Assembly: GCF_046097095.1 (NCBI RefSeq)
Contig: NZ_CP175698.1
Span: 1,550,001-1,614,000, forward strand
Length of the DNA: 64,000 nt
Direction: 5' to 3'
Origin: Natrinema sp046097095
GTDB taxonomy: Archaea > Halobacteriota > Halobacteria > Halobacteriales > Natrialbaceae
Positions within the stretch are counted from its first letter, which is position 1. Each line of letters begins with the position of its first letter. A program made the position numbers and the translations under genes. The notes under the pieces are model-generated. The model saw only the letters and a list, made by a program, of their open reading frames with translations. It was not told the origin of the DNA and did no database searches. Below, in pieces: positions 24,784-33,565 of this stretch.

Positions 24784-25854
24784 TTATTGCTCACTGAGCG
24801 TCCGCGCGACGCGCTCTAAAACCGCCACCGACTGGTCGAACTCCGACAGCGCCAGTCGCTCGTCGGGCGCGTGATCGAGGTCCGAGTCGCCGGGCCCGTA
24901 GGTGACCATCGGACAGTCCCAGTCCCCAGCGTAGATGTTCATGTCGCTCGTGCCGGTCTTTCGCACTAGGCGGGGATCGCCGCCTTCCTCGCGGATGGCG
25001 ACACGAAACGCCCGTGCGACCTCCGTTCGCGGACTCATCATCACCGGCGGGACCTTGTCCTTCCAGGTCACGGTCCCGACCTCGAGTTCGGCCTCCGCGG
25101 CCTCGCGGACGGTGCCGACATCGAGCGCCGGCGGGACGCGCAACTGGACATCCATCGTCGCCTCGACGGAGAGCCCGTCGTCACTGACGCCGCCCTCGAT
25201 GTCGACCGGCTTGGTCGTCACCTGTTCGAAGACGGGCTCGTACTCGTCGCCCTCGAAGTGCTCTTCGACGGCCGACCACCAGCGGACGGCGTGTTGGATC
25301 GCGTTCGGGTCCGGCCGGGAGGTGTGGCCGGACTCGCTGGTCGCGACGTACGTGCCGGCGATCAGTCCCCGATAGCCCAGCGTGATCCCGTCGGCCCCGG
25401 AGGGCTCGCCGTTGACGACGGCGTCCGGTGGCTCCTCGCGGTCGTCGACCAGATAGCGCGCGCCCTTCGAGTCGATCTCCTCGCCGACGACGCCGACGAA
25501 GGAGACGCCGGTACGGACGGCGGCGGCCGCCATCGCCGCGAGCGGCCCCGTCGCGTCGACGCTGCCGCGACCCCAGAGGACCTCGTCGTCGCCGGTCTCC
25601 TCGACCTCGACGGGAATGTCCCCCGGGACGGTGTCGATGTGTGAGGTCAACAACACGGCGTCGTCCGCCGGCGCGCGGACGTTCCCGACCGCGTCGATCC
25701 AGACCTCCCGGTCGTGGGCCTCGAAGAAGTCCACGAGGCGCTTGGCCGCTTCGCGTTCCTCGCGAGTCGGCGAGGGGATCGAGACGAGATCGACGAGCAA
25801 CTCGCGGGCCTCGGCGGCCGACACGTCACTCGAGGGGTCAACGTTCGCGCTCAT
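24784..25854 (-). CDS. argE: [LysW]-ornithine hydrolase (M20 deacylase)
   Basis: This 356-residue zinc hydrolase of the M20 family, LysK type, releases ornithine from the C-terminal glutamate of the LysW/ArgW carrier. Metal-site motifs are visible: LLTSHIDTVPGD (about residue 70), the catalytic Glu pair in GVVGEEIDSKGARYL (about 122), and GTSDMNIYAGDW near the C-terminus. The gene overlaps the aminotransferase gene by four bases and precedes argF by 14. The presence of the carrier gene argW argues for carrier-bound rather than acetylated intermediates, so true acetylornithine deacetylase activity is unlikely. Confidence 0.92.
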   Translation of the reverse strand: MSANVDPSSDVSAAEARELLVDLVSIPSPTREEREAAKRLVDFFEAHDREVWIDAVGNVRAPADDAVLLTSHIDTVPGDIPVEVEETGDDEVLWGRGSVDATGPLAAMAAAAVRTGVSFVGVVGEEIDSKGARYLVDDREEPPDAVVNGEPSGADGITLGYRGLIAGTYVATSESGHTSRPDPNAIQHAVRWWSAVEEHFEGDEYEPVFEQVTTKPVDIEGGVSDDGLSVEATMDVQLRVPPALDVGTVREAAEAELEVGTVTWKDKVPPVMMSPRTEVARAFRVAIREEGGDPRLVRKTGTSDMNIYAGDWDCPMVTYGPGDSDLDHAPDERLALSEFDQSVAVLERVARTLSEQ

Positions 25855-26996
25855 GATTCGGTGTCAACGACGGTCTCGGTCAGCGCGTCCACGAGCCGAT
25901 CCGCCTCTGCCTCGCCGATCACCAGCGGCGGCAGTAGGCGGAGCACGGTCCGGCCGGCGGGCAGCGCCAGCACCTGCTCGTTCATCGCCAGATCGCGAGC
26001 GACGCGGTTCGCGCCGCGTTTCAACTCGATGCCGACGAGCAGCCCATTGCCGCGAACCTCGCGGACCGAATCGCCAAGCGCCGCCTCGAGTTCGGTGACG
26101 AGGTAGTCGCCGAGCTCGGCGGCGTGGGTGGGCCACTCTTCTTCGACCAGCGTCGAGACGGTCGCGTGGACCGCCGCGGCGACGACGGGGCCGCCGCTGA
26201 AGGTGGCGTTGTGCGAGGCCGCGCCGTCGGCGATCCAGTCGCGGACCGCGACCGCGCCGACGGGCAGGCCGTTGCCCAGCCCCTTCGCGGTCGTCAGCAC
26301 GTCGGGCGTGACGCCCGCGTTCTGGCAGGCCCACATCGAACCCGTGCGGCCCATGCCGGTCTGAACTTCGTCCAGTACAAGCGCCGCACCGGCCTCGTCA
26401 GTCAGTTCGCGGGCGGTCTCAAGGTAGCCCGCGGGCGGGACGTTGATCCCGCCTTCGCCCTGAATCGGCTCGAGGATCACGGCCGCGGTCTCGTCGTCGA
26501 CGGCCTCGGCGAGTTCCTCGCCGTCGCCGTAGGGGACGAACTCGACGTCGCCGGCCAGGGGCTCGTAGGGCTTCTTGTACTTGTCCTTCCAGGTAGCCGC
26601 GAGCGACCCCATCGTCCGCCCGTGGAACGAACGGGTCGCGGCGACGATCTTCGACTCGCCGGTCGCCGACCGGGCGAACTTCAAGGCGGCCTCGTTGGCC
26701 TCGGTCCCCGAGTTGCAGAACCACGCTTGCTCGAGCCCGTCTGGCGTCGACGCGACGAACGCGGCGTAGGCGTCTTCGCGCGACTGTACGGGATAGGAGG
26801 AGTCGACGAACGTCAGGTCGCCGACCTGCTCCTGTACGGCCTCGACGACCGCCGGGTGACTGTGCCCCAGCGGCGTGCAGGCGAAACTGGCACCCGCGTC
26901 GAGGTACTCTGTGCCGTCGGCGGTGTAGAGGGACGGTCCCTCGCCGCGTTCGATGCCGATCGGCTTGCTGCCGGAGATAAAGTCAAGATCGCTCAT
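25851..26996 (-). CDS. argD: [LysW]-glutamate-semialdehyde aminotransferase
   Basis: This 381-residue class III PLP aminotransferase (LysJ/ArgD type) converts the carrier-bound semialdehyde to carrier-bound ornithine with glutamate as donor. The PLP-binding Lys is in DVLTTAKGLGNGLPVGA (about residue 235). The cofactor phosphate site is near FCNSGTEANEAALKFAR (about 95), and the Asp of the active site is in ALVLDEVQTGMGRTG. Length is normal. It overlaps both neighbours by four bases, so translation is coupled across argB-D-E. Confidence 0.94.
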   Translation of the reverse strand: MSDLDFISGSKPIGIERGEGPSLYTADGTEYLDAGASFACTPLGHSHPAVVEAVQEQVGDLTFVDSSYPVQSREDAYAAFVASTPDGLEQAWFCNSGTEANEAALKFARSATGESKIVAATRSFHGRTMGSLAATWKDKYKKPYEPLAGDVEFVPYGDGEELAEAVDDETAAVILEPIQGEGGINVPPAGYLETARELTDEAGAALVLDEVQTGMGRTGSMWACQNAGVTPDVLTTAKGLGNGLPVGAVAVRDWIADGAASHNATFSGGPVVAAAVHATVSTLVEEEWPTHAAELGDYLVTELEAALGDSVREVRGNGLLVGIELKRGANRVARDLAMNEQVLALPAGRTVLRLLPPLVIGEAEADRLVDALTETVVDTES

Positions 26997-27862
26997 TCTG
27001 CAGCCTCCGTTTCCGTTTCGTCCGCTTCGTCGGCGAGCGCGCCGGGCTCGAGCGTCGTGCCCGCGCCCTCGAGCGCGCTCGTGATCGGTGCATCGGCGTT
27101 CGCCGTCGCGACGATGACCGAGGACGCACCGCCCTCGAGCGCTTCTTCGGCGGCCATGACCTTCTTCGTCATGAACCCTTCCGCGGCATCTGTGACGGCT
27201 TCGAACTCCGCGGGTGTGGCGGCCGACTCGATCTTGGTCGACTCGTCGTTGGGATCCTCGTAGATCCCCGACACGTCGGTGAGGACGACGAGATCGGCCT
27301 CGAGCGCGCCCGCGATCGCGGCCGCGGCGCGGTCGGCGTCGGCGTTCACGGCGGTGTACCCGCCCGACTTCTCCTTTCCGAGCATAGGAACGGAGACGAC
27401 GGGCGTGTAGCCGCCCTCGAGGGTCGTCTCGAGCAGGTCGGCGTTGACCGACTCGATTTTGCCCGAGTGGTCGCCGCGCTTGATCTTCTTCTTGCCGTCT
27501 TCCTTCACGCGGACGGCGGACTTGCGCTTGCCCTCGAGCAACTTCCCGTCCGTGCCCGAGAGGCCAACCGCGTCGACGCCCTCGTTGTGCAGGCTCTCGA
27601 CCAGATCGGTGTTGAGCTTGCCGGGCATCACCATCTTGAAGACGTCCATCGACTCCTCGTCGGTAAAGCGCCCGACGACGCCGCCGGGGGTCTCGACGTA
27701 GGTGGGCTCCTCGCCGAGGTCCTCGAGGGTCTCGTCGACCGCCGTGGAGCCGCCGTGGGTGAGCACCACGTCCTCGCCGTCCGCGACGAGGCTCGCGACG
27801 TCCGCGAGCGCGCCTTCGGGGTCGACGGCGCGTGCGCCGCCGATCTTGACGACGACGGTCAT
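26993..27862 (-). CDS. argB: [LysW]-glutamate kinase
   Basis: This 289-residue amino-acid kinase (LysZ/ArgB family) phosphorylates the side-chain carboxylate of carrier-bound glutamate. It starts VVVKIGGARAVDPEGAL with the family's K-G-G loop, followed by VVLTHGGSTAVDETLEDLG. The ADP-binding half shows VLTDVSGIYEDPNDESTK. The C-terminal tail of about 25 residues is acidic. It directly follows argC with no gap and overlaps argD by four bases. Confidence 0.93.
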   Translation of the reverse strand: MTVVVKIGGARAVDPEGALADVASLVADGEDVVLTHGGSTAVDETLEDLGEEPTYVETPGGVVGRFTDEESMDVFKMVMPGKLNTDLVESLHNEGVDAVGLSGTDGKLLEGKRKSAVRVKEDGKKKIKRGDHSGKIESVNADLLETTLEGGYTPVVSVPMLGKEKSGGYTAVNADADRAAAAIAGALEADLVVLTDVSGIYEDPNDESTKIESAATPAEFEAVTDAAEGFMTKKVMAAEEALEGGASSVIVATANADAPITSALEGAGTTLEPGALADEADETETEAAE

Positions 27863-28939
27863 TTACGGTGCCCCCACGGGGTGCAGCCCCGTAAACTCGA
27901 GTCCGGCCGTCTCCTCGAGTCCCAGCGCGACGTTGGCGGCGTGGACCGCCTGACCCGCCGAGCCTTTCATCATGTTGTCGATCGCCGAGAAGACGACGAT
28001 GCGCTTGTTCGAGGGGTCGAGTTCGAACCCGACCTCGGCGAGGTTCGTGCCGGCGACCGCCTTCGGTTCTGGGTAGCGGTAGACGCCGGAGCCGCCCGCG
28101 GCCATGCGGACGAACGGCTCATCCTCGTAGCAGCCGCGATAGGCCTGCCAGAGGTCGCCCTTCGAGACGGGCGAACTCGGGAAAACGTGGTTCGTCGCGC
28201 TCGCGCCGCGGATCATGTCTACGGCGTGGCAAGTGAAGGCGACCGAGGTGTCGAGGAACTGCTCGATCTCGGCCTCGTGGCGGTGACCCGTCGGCGCGTA
28301 GGGACGCACGACGCCCGAGCGTTCGGGGTGGCTCGAGGCCTCGCCGCCGCCGGCTCCCCCTTCCGAGGAGCCGACTTTGACGTCGACGACGACCTGCTCG
28401 CCGCCCTCGAGGATGTCGTGTTCGAACAGCGGGTACAGGCCCAGAATGGTCGCGGTGGCGTTACAGCCGCCACCGGCGATCAGTTCGGCACCCGCGAGGT
28501 TTTCGCGGTTGATCTCGGGCAAGGCGTACTCCGCTTTCTCGAGATACTCGGGGGCCTCGTGGCCGTCGTACCACTCGTCGTACTGTGCTTCGCTCTCGAG
28601 GCGGAAGTCCGCCGAGAGGTCGACGACCGTATCTGCAATCTCGAAAAAGTCGTCGATCTGCCCCATCGAAACGCCGTGGGGCGTCGCCGCGAACAGCACG
28701 TCGACGCTCTCGAGATCGTCAGGCTCGGTAAAGCGCAGGTCCGACCCGCGCAGCGGCGGGTGAACAGAGCCGACGCTCTTGCCGGCCTTCGAGCGGCTTG
28801 TGACCTCCGTGATCTCGAAATTGGGGTGGCCCGCGAGCAGGCGAAGGAGTTCACCGCCCGTAAAACCGCTGCCGCCGATGACGCTCGCGGTGACCGTCTC
28901 AGCGTTTGCGTCCGCGCCGGTCTCGGTGCCGACCGCCAT
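27863..28939 (-). CDS. argC: [LysW]-glutamyl phosphate reductase
   Basis: This 358-residue NADPH-dependent reductase converts the carrier-bound acyl phosphate to the semialdehyde. The Rossmann motif is GGSGFTGGELLRLLAGHP (about residue 21), and the catalytic Cys is in IAGGGCNATATILGLYPL (about 165). It ends one base before argB and its ATG overlaps the end of argX, so the genes are tightly coupled. Length fits the LysY/ArgC family. Confidence 0.95.
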   Translation of the reverse strand: MAVGTETGADANAETVTASVIGGSGFTGGELLRLLAGHPNFEITEVTSRSKAGKSVGSVHPPLRGSDLRFTEPDDLESVDVLFAATPHGVSMGQIDDFFEIADTVVDLSADFRLESEAQYDEWYDGHEAPEYLEKAEYALPEINRENLAGAELIAGGGCNATATILGLYPLFEHDILEGGEQVVVDVKVGSSEGGAGGGEASSHPERSGVVRPYAPTGHRHEAEIEQFLDTSVAFTCHAVDMIRGASATNHVFPSSPVSKGDLWQAYRGCYEDEPFVRMAAGGSGVYRYPEPKAVAGTNLAEVGFELDPSNKRIVVFSAIDNMMKGSAGQAVHAANVALGLEETAGLEFTGLHPVGAP

Positions 28940-29823
28940 CAGGCGGTCACCTCGAGTTCCGGATCGGCCGCTTGCGCTTTCTCCTCGAGCCAGTCGACGA
29001 CGGTGCCGGCGATATCGGTCTCAACGGCCCCGTCGAGCGCTTTGAACTCGACGGTGTGGTTGACCTCGTGGACGGTGTACCCGTCTTCGGTCTCCATGAG
29101 GTCGATGCCGAGTAGGCCGCCGCCGACGGCATCGCTGGCCTTCTGCACGAGTTCTTTCGCTTCCTCGTTCGGCTCGAAGACGTCCGTCTCTGCGCCCTTG
29201 GCGGCGTTGGTGATCCAGTGGTCCGAGGAGCGGACCATGCCGGCGATGGGCTCGCCGTCGGTCGCGAGCACGCGGATGTCGCGGCCCGGTTTCTCGACGA
29301 ACTCCTGAACGTAGAACACCTTGTGCTCGTAGTGGCCCAGCGTCGCCTTGTGCTCTAAGATCGCCTCCGCGGCATCTCGGGAGTCGATCTTGGCCATCAG
29401 ACGGCCCCACGAGCCCACGACGGGTTTGAGGACACAGGGATAACCGAAGTCCTCGATTGCCTCCATCGCGGTCTCCTTGGTGAAGGCGACCTTCGTCTCG
29501 GGCGTGGGCACGCCCGCCTGCTCGAGCGCGAGGCTATTTTTCACCTTGTCCGCGCAGATATCGGCGGTCTCGTGGCTGTTGACCACGGGGATGCCGTACG
29601 CCTCGAGGAACTGCGTGGCGTACAGGCTCCGGCTCGTGGCGAGACAGCGATCGACGACGATATCGAGGTCCGCAAACTCGTCAGGGGCGTCCGAAATGTC
29701 GAACGTCTGCTTGCGAACGTCGATCTTCGTCACCTCGTGATCGCGCTCGCGGAGCTCGTTCAAGAGGAGCTTCTCGTCTTTGCGAATTCGTGAATAGAGT
29801 ATACCTACGTTCACGCGAGCCAC
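28939..29823 (-). CDS. argX: Glutamate-[LysW] ligase (RimK-like ATP-grasp)
   Basis: This 294-residue ATP-grasp ligase attaches glutamate through its amino group to the C-terminal Glu of the carrier protein. The sequence VGILYSRIRKDEKLLL opens the pre-ATP-grasp domain. ATP-grasp features include CVLKPVVGSWGRLMAKI (about residue 128), VQEFVEKPGRDIRVLA (about 172) and EVNHTVEFKAL near 258, the last being a LysX/ArgX-type signature. Dedicated lysine enzymes cannot be told from arginine enzymes with certainty, but the linked argF, argG and argH genes point to arginine. Confidence 0.93.
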   Translation of the reverse strand: MARVNVGILYSRIRKDEKLLLNELRERDHEVTKIDVRKQTFDISDAPDEFADLDIVVDRCLATSRSLYATQFLEAYGIPVVNSHETADICADKVKNSLALEQAGVPTPETKVAFTKETAMEAIEDFGYPCVLKPVVGSWGRLMAKIDSRDAAEAILEHKATLGHYEHKVFYVQEFVEKPGRDIRVLATDGEPIAGMVRSSDHWITNAAKGAETDVFEPNEEAKELVQKASDAVGGGLLGIDLMETEDGYTVHEVNHTVEFKALDGAVETDIAGTVVDWLEEKAQAADPELEVTA

Positions 29824-29905
29824 CTCTGGCTAGTCGTGAGAGGCTCGCTACGAGCCCCTCGAGTCGTGTGTGCAGGGCGGGCCGATGTCGTGCCCGTCTG
29901 CAAGG

Positions 29906-30070
29906 TCACTCACCCCAGTCCTCTTCGAGCTCGGGGGCTCGCTCGAGGACTGGCGGCTCGGTGTCGACGACTTCCAGTTCGGCGCCACAGGTCGTACAGT
30001 CAACGATCTCTCCGACTTCCAGATCGTCGTGCAGGGACACCTCGGCCCCACACTCGACGCATTCAGTCAT
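29906..30070 (-). CDS. argW: Amino-group carrier protein LysW/ArgW
   Basis: This 54-residue acidic protein carries arginine-pathway intermediates on its C-terminal glutamate. Two CxxC pairs (CVEC at 4-7 and CTTC at 25-28) form a zinc knuckle. The protein ends EEDWGE, the conserved attachment signature where the last Glu is acylated. It is the first gene of the argW-X-C-B-D-E-F series, 82 bases before argX, with a TATA box 28-33 bases upstream of its ATG. It is short enough to be missed by gene callers, yet it defines the pathway type. Confidence 0.95.
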   Translation of the reverse strand: MTECVECGAEVSLHDDLEVGEIVDCTTCGAELEVVDTEPPVLERAPELEEDWGE

Positions 30071-30097
30071 TGTACTCGCACGTGGGAGCGCGGATCC

Positions 30098-30103
30098 CTT
30101 AAA
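30098..30103 (-). promoter_or_regulatory. TATA box of the argW operon
   Basis: On the minus strand ggctttaaggg lies 28-33 bases before the argW ATG. A separate promoter here means that argGH and argW-F need not be one transcript, though they are co-directional. Confidence 0.65.
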
Positions 30104-30298
30104 GCCTTCGAACTTAACAGCAAAATTATACTATCTGCACACCCCTCTAACGGGACGAGGACGCCATCAAACCGCAGCTTTATTTTGACATATCATGAAG
30201 TCGGTAGGTAATCCCCTCGCGGGGATCGTCGCCGAACCGGCCGCCCGACAAGCCGCGATCGCGGCGCCCCACTCGTCGGTCTCGTCGGCGGTGACAGC

Positions 30299-31855
30299 TC
30301 AGACATAGTCGTTCACCGCCGACCGAAGCTGTTCGTGGGCCGCCTCGAGCGCCTCAGTCAGCTCTTCGTGTCCGTCCTCGTCTGCCGCGAGCGCCTCGCG
30401 GGCCGCCTCGAGTTGGTCTACAACCGCCTCGGGGGCAGGCCCTCCTTGCGAGTCGCGGCTCGCAACGCTCTCGACGGGGTCGAGCGCGCTCTCGACGGCT
30501 TCGGGTTCGACGTGGGCCTCGAGCGATTCGCCGAGGACCTCCTGGGCCGCGGACTCGAGGGTGTCGTAGTCCGCCCCGTTCGCTCGTGGTTCGTCACCGC
30601 TCGCGTTCTCCACGGAACTGCGTTCCGCGCTATTTTCGGCCGCGATCGCGACCAGTTCGTGCGCGGTCCGGAACGGCAATCCGTTCGCCGCCAGCAGGTC
30701 CGCGACGCCGGTCGCCGTCGAGAAGCCAGCGCCGGCTTCGGCGGCCAGCGTCTCCTCGTTCCAGTCGGCGGTCGCGACCGCGCCGGCAGCGACCTCGCTG
30801 GCCTCCGTCACCGCGTCGACGGTCTCCCAGGCGTGGGTCGTCGCCCGCTGCAGATCGCGGTTGTATGCGCGGGGCAGTCCCTTGAGCGTCGTCGTTAGCC
30901 CCTGGACGCCGCCGGCCGCGTCGCCCGCGACCGCGCGGACGAGTTCCAGCGTGTCCGGATTCTTCTTCTGGGGCATAATCGACGACGTCGAGGAGTAGTC
31001 GTCCGCAAGATCGACGAAGCCGCGGTTTGCGAAAATGATCACGTCCTCCGCCAGCCCCGACAGCGTCGTCGCGTGAGTGGACAGCGCCTGCACCGTCTCG
31101 AGCAGGAAATCGCGGCTCGAGGAGGCGTCCATCGAGTTGGCGACGACATCCTCGAAGCCAAGCAGGTCGGCGGTGCGCTCGCGGTCGATGTCGAAGGTCG
31201 TTCCCGCGAACGCGGCCCCGCCGAGCGGCGACTCGTTGATCCGCGCGTAGGCCTCACGCAGGCGCTCGGTGTCGCGGCGCACCGCACCCTCGTAGGCCAG
31301 CGCCCAGTGGGCCACGGTGGTCGGCTGAGCGGGCTGGAGGTGGGTGTAGCCGGGCATGATCGTCTCCCGGTGCTCGTCGGCCACCTCGGCGAGCGACTCG
31401 CGCAGGGCGAGCGTCGTTTCGATCGCCTCGAGGACGTCCTCGCGCAGGCGATATCGGATGCAGGCCGCGACCTCGTCGTTTCGCGAACGCGCAGTGTGCA
31501 TCTTGCCGCCGTCAGCGCCGACGCGCTCGATGACAGCCGTCTCGATGGCCTCGTGGACGTCCTCGCCGTCGGGCAGGGAGCCGTGACCGTCGACCTCGAT
31601 CGCGTCTAGCGCCGTGAGGATCTCACCGGCCACGTCGTCCGCGGTGATGTCCTGCTCGGCGAGCATAACCGTGTGCGCGCGGTCGACCTCGAGGTCGGCC
31701 GCGAAGATTCGTTCGTCGGCTGCGAGCGAGGAGAGGAAGCTCCGGGCGGGGCCGCCGCTGAAGCGGTCCCGGCGGACGACTCCGTCGTCGTCCCCGCCGT
31801 CAGTCCGCAGTCCATCGGACCGCGTACCGTCGTCGGGAGCACTCTCCTCGGTCAT
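30299..31855 (-). CDS. argH: Argininosuccinate lyase
   Basis: This enzyme splits argininosuccinate to arginine and fumarate. It has 518 residues, longer than the usual 460-490. The fumarase/lyase signature SSIMPQKKNPDTL lies near residue 292 and the active-site His is in GYTHLQPAQPTTVAHW (about 170). The N-terminus has an acidic extension of about 28 residues. Extra residues near the C-terminus (around 412-470, with GDEPRANGADYD and DSQGGPAPEA) are acidic insertions not expected in bacteria. The gene follows argG after two bases. Downstream, a short GC hairpin (cccctcgcgggg, near 30218) may end the transcript. Confidence 0.95.
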   Translation of the reverse strand: MTEESAPDDGTRSDGLRTDGGDDDGVVRRDRFSGGPARSFLSSLAADERIFAADLEVDRAHTVMLAEQDITADDVAGEILTALDAIEVDGHGSLPDGEDVHEAIETAVIERVGADGGKMHTARSRNDEVAACIRYRLREDVLEAIETTLALRESLAEVADEHRETIMPGYTHLQPAQPTTVAHWALAYEGAVRRDTERLREAYARINESPLGGAAFAGTTFDIDRERTADLLGFEDVVANSMDASSSRDFLLETVQALSTHATTLSGLAEDVIIFANRGFVDLADDYSSTSSIMPQKKNPDTLELVRAVAGDAAGGVQGLTTTLKGLPRAYNRDLQRATTHAWETVDAVTEASEVAAGAVATADWNEETLAAEAGAGFSTATGVADLLAANGLPFRTAHELVAIAAENSAERSSVENASGDEPRANGADYDTLESAAQEVLGESLEAHVEPEAVESALDPVESVASRDSQGGPAPEAVVDQLEAAREALAADEDGHEELTEALEAAHEQLRSAVNDYV

Positions 31856-31857
31856 GG

Positions 31858-33090
31858 TTACTCGTCCTCGCCGCTGCCGTCGGTTGCGATCTCGGTCTCC
31901 TCATCCGCGGCGTTGGCGGCGATCGCCTCGTTCGCGAGACGGCGCTGGAAGCCGTGGTACTTCGCGACGCCGGTCGCGTCCTCCTGTTTGATCTTCCCGA
32001 CCGTCTCGGTGTCGAAGGAAGCATGTTCAGCGGAGTAGGCTGCGAACTCGCTGTCGCGGGCAACCGGACGGGCCCGACCGCCCTCGAAGCGGATCGTGAC
32101 GGTCCCCGTCACGCGCGTTTGGGTCTCGGCGATGAAGCCCTCGAGTGCACTCATGAGCGGCGCGTCGATCAGGCCCTCGTAGCCCTTCTGGGACCACTGC
32201 TGATCGATCTGCTGTTTGAACTGGCGTTCCTCCTGGGTGAGGACGAGGCCCTCGAGGGCCTCATGGGCGGACAGCAGCGTCGTCGCACCGGGGTGTTCGT
32301 AGTTCTCGCGCACCTTGAGCCCGAGCATGCGGTCTTCCATCATGTCGGTGCGGCCGACGCCGTAGCTGCCGGCAAGTTCGTTCAGATGCTCGATGAGTTC
32401 GACGGGCTCGTACTCCTCGCCGTCGACGGCGACGGGATACCCGTTCTCGAAGGCGATTTCGATCTCCTCGGTCTCGCCGGTGGGCTCGTCAGTCCACTCG
32501 TAGATATCCGTCGGCGGAACGTAGCTCGGGTCCTCCAAGTCGTCGCCCTCGACCGAGCGACTCCAGATATTGGTGTCAATCGACCAGTCACCGCCGCTGC
32601 CACCCTCGACGGGGAGGTCCTTCTCGGCGGCGTACTCCTGTTCCCACTCGCGGGTGAGGCCGAGTTCGCGCACGGGGGCGATGACCTCGAGGTCCGAGTC
32701 GCGCCAAACGGCCTCGAACCGCAGCTGGTCGTTGCCCTTGCCCGTACAGCCGTGGGCGATGCCGGTACAGTCCTGTTCCTGTGCGACCTCGAGGATCGCT
32801 TCCGCGATCACCGGACGGGCGAGCGCCGTTCCCAGCGGGTAGCCCTGATAGGTCGCGTTCGCGCGAACGCTGTCGAAACAGAGGTTTGCGAACTCGTCTT
32901 TCGCGTCGACGACGTAGTGCTCTAGGTCGAGCGCTTCAGCGGTCTCCTCGGCTTCCTCGAATTCCGAGGCCGGCTGGCCAACGTCGACGGTGACGCCGAT
33001 CACGTCATCGTATCCGTATTCTTCCTCGAGCAGCGGGACACAGACAGTCGTGTCCAGGCCGCCCGAAAACGCAAGTGCCACGCGGGTCAT
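31858..33090 (-). CDS. argG: Argininosuccinate synthase
   Basis: This ATP-dependent ligase makes argininosuccinate from citrulline and aspartate. It has 410 residues. The N-type ATP pyrophosphatase P-loop ALAFSGGLDTTVC sits at the N-terminus (about 5-17), followed by YDDVIGVTVDVGQP. The substrate-binding SxxW region and GNDQLRFE (about 118) are conserved. A short acidic tail ends the protein. It is the promoter-proximal gene of argGH, with a TATA box at 33120-33125. Confidence 0.96.
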   Translation of the reverse strand: MTRVALAFSGGLDTTVCVPLLEEEYGYDDVIGVTVDVGQPASEFEEAEETAEALDLEHYVVDAKDEFANLCFDSVRANATYQGYPLGTALARPVIAEAILEVAQEQDCTGIAHGCTGKGNDQLRFEAVWRDSDLEVIAPVRELGLTREWEQEYAAEKDLPVEGGSGGDWSIDTNIWSRSVEGDDLEDPSYVPPTDIYEWTDEPTGETEEIEIAFENGYPVAVDGEEYEPVELIEHLNELAGSYGVGRTDMMEDRMLGLKVRENYEHPGATTLLSAHEALEGLVLTQEERQFKQQIDQQWSQKGYEGLIDAPLMSALEGFIAETQTRVTGTVTIRFEGGRARPVARDSEFAAYSAEHASFDTETVGKIKQEDATGVAKYHGFQRRLANEAIAANAADEETEIATDGSGEDE

Positions 33091-33565
33091 GTCGTACTCG
33101 AAGCCACTCCCAGGAAGGACTTAAGATCATTGGTTTCATTTCCGGAAATAAACGATAGAGCGGCTGCTGACGGAGAATTATGCGGTTTCGGGGCCAGTGG
33201 AACGATCCAGGAACGTGGAGTGAAGTAGAATACGGGCTCAAAGGGCCCGTCGCGGTCGCCGCACTCGAGCGACGGTCCCGTCGGTGGCGAAAACGGCGAG
33301 CAGAGTGCCGACGGACTGGGTCATTGGGGAAACGGTGTCGATCCACAGTATTAAATCCTGCTACATAGCCTGCTCGCGGGTGAAAGCGGAACGCACCGGT
33401 CTCGAAGCCCGAGGTGGCGTCGTAGCCGTGAGGAAAACAGGCAACGTGCCGACAGTCGAAGGCCGTTACGCGGAATGAGAGTGACGTTCAGTGGCTACGA
33501 TAGCTGCTCCCTCGTAGACGTCTCAGCGTCCTTGGCGAGTAGGAACACCGAAGGCCAGGTCGAAA
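33091..33565. other. Intergenic region upstream of argG, with a candidate micro-ORF
   Basis: Most of these 475 bases carry no recognisable gene. One item stands out: on the plus strand tattaaat (33349-33356) lies 24-31 bases before a GTG at 33380 that opens a 32-codon frame ending at 33478 (VKAERTGLEARGGVVAVRK and so on). Spacing is right for a leaderless message, but the peptide has no recognisable features. The argG promoter is at the low end. Confidence 0.35.
33120..33125 (-). promoter_or_regulatory. TATA box of argGH
   Basis: The palindromic cttaag lies 30-35 bases before the argG ATG on the minus strand and has the position of a haloarchaeal TATA element. Confidence 0.55.

Noticed and set aside
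27467..29308. 613-codon plus-strand frame opposite argB, argC and argX
   Set aside because: It covers three clearly conserved enzymes on the other strand and has no motif of its own.
19346..33090. Single very long minus-strand operon from argG to TFB
   Set aside because: Plus-strand genes, internal TATA boxes and gaps of several hundred bases break the series into separate units.
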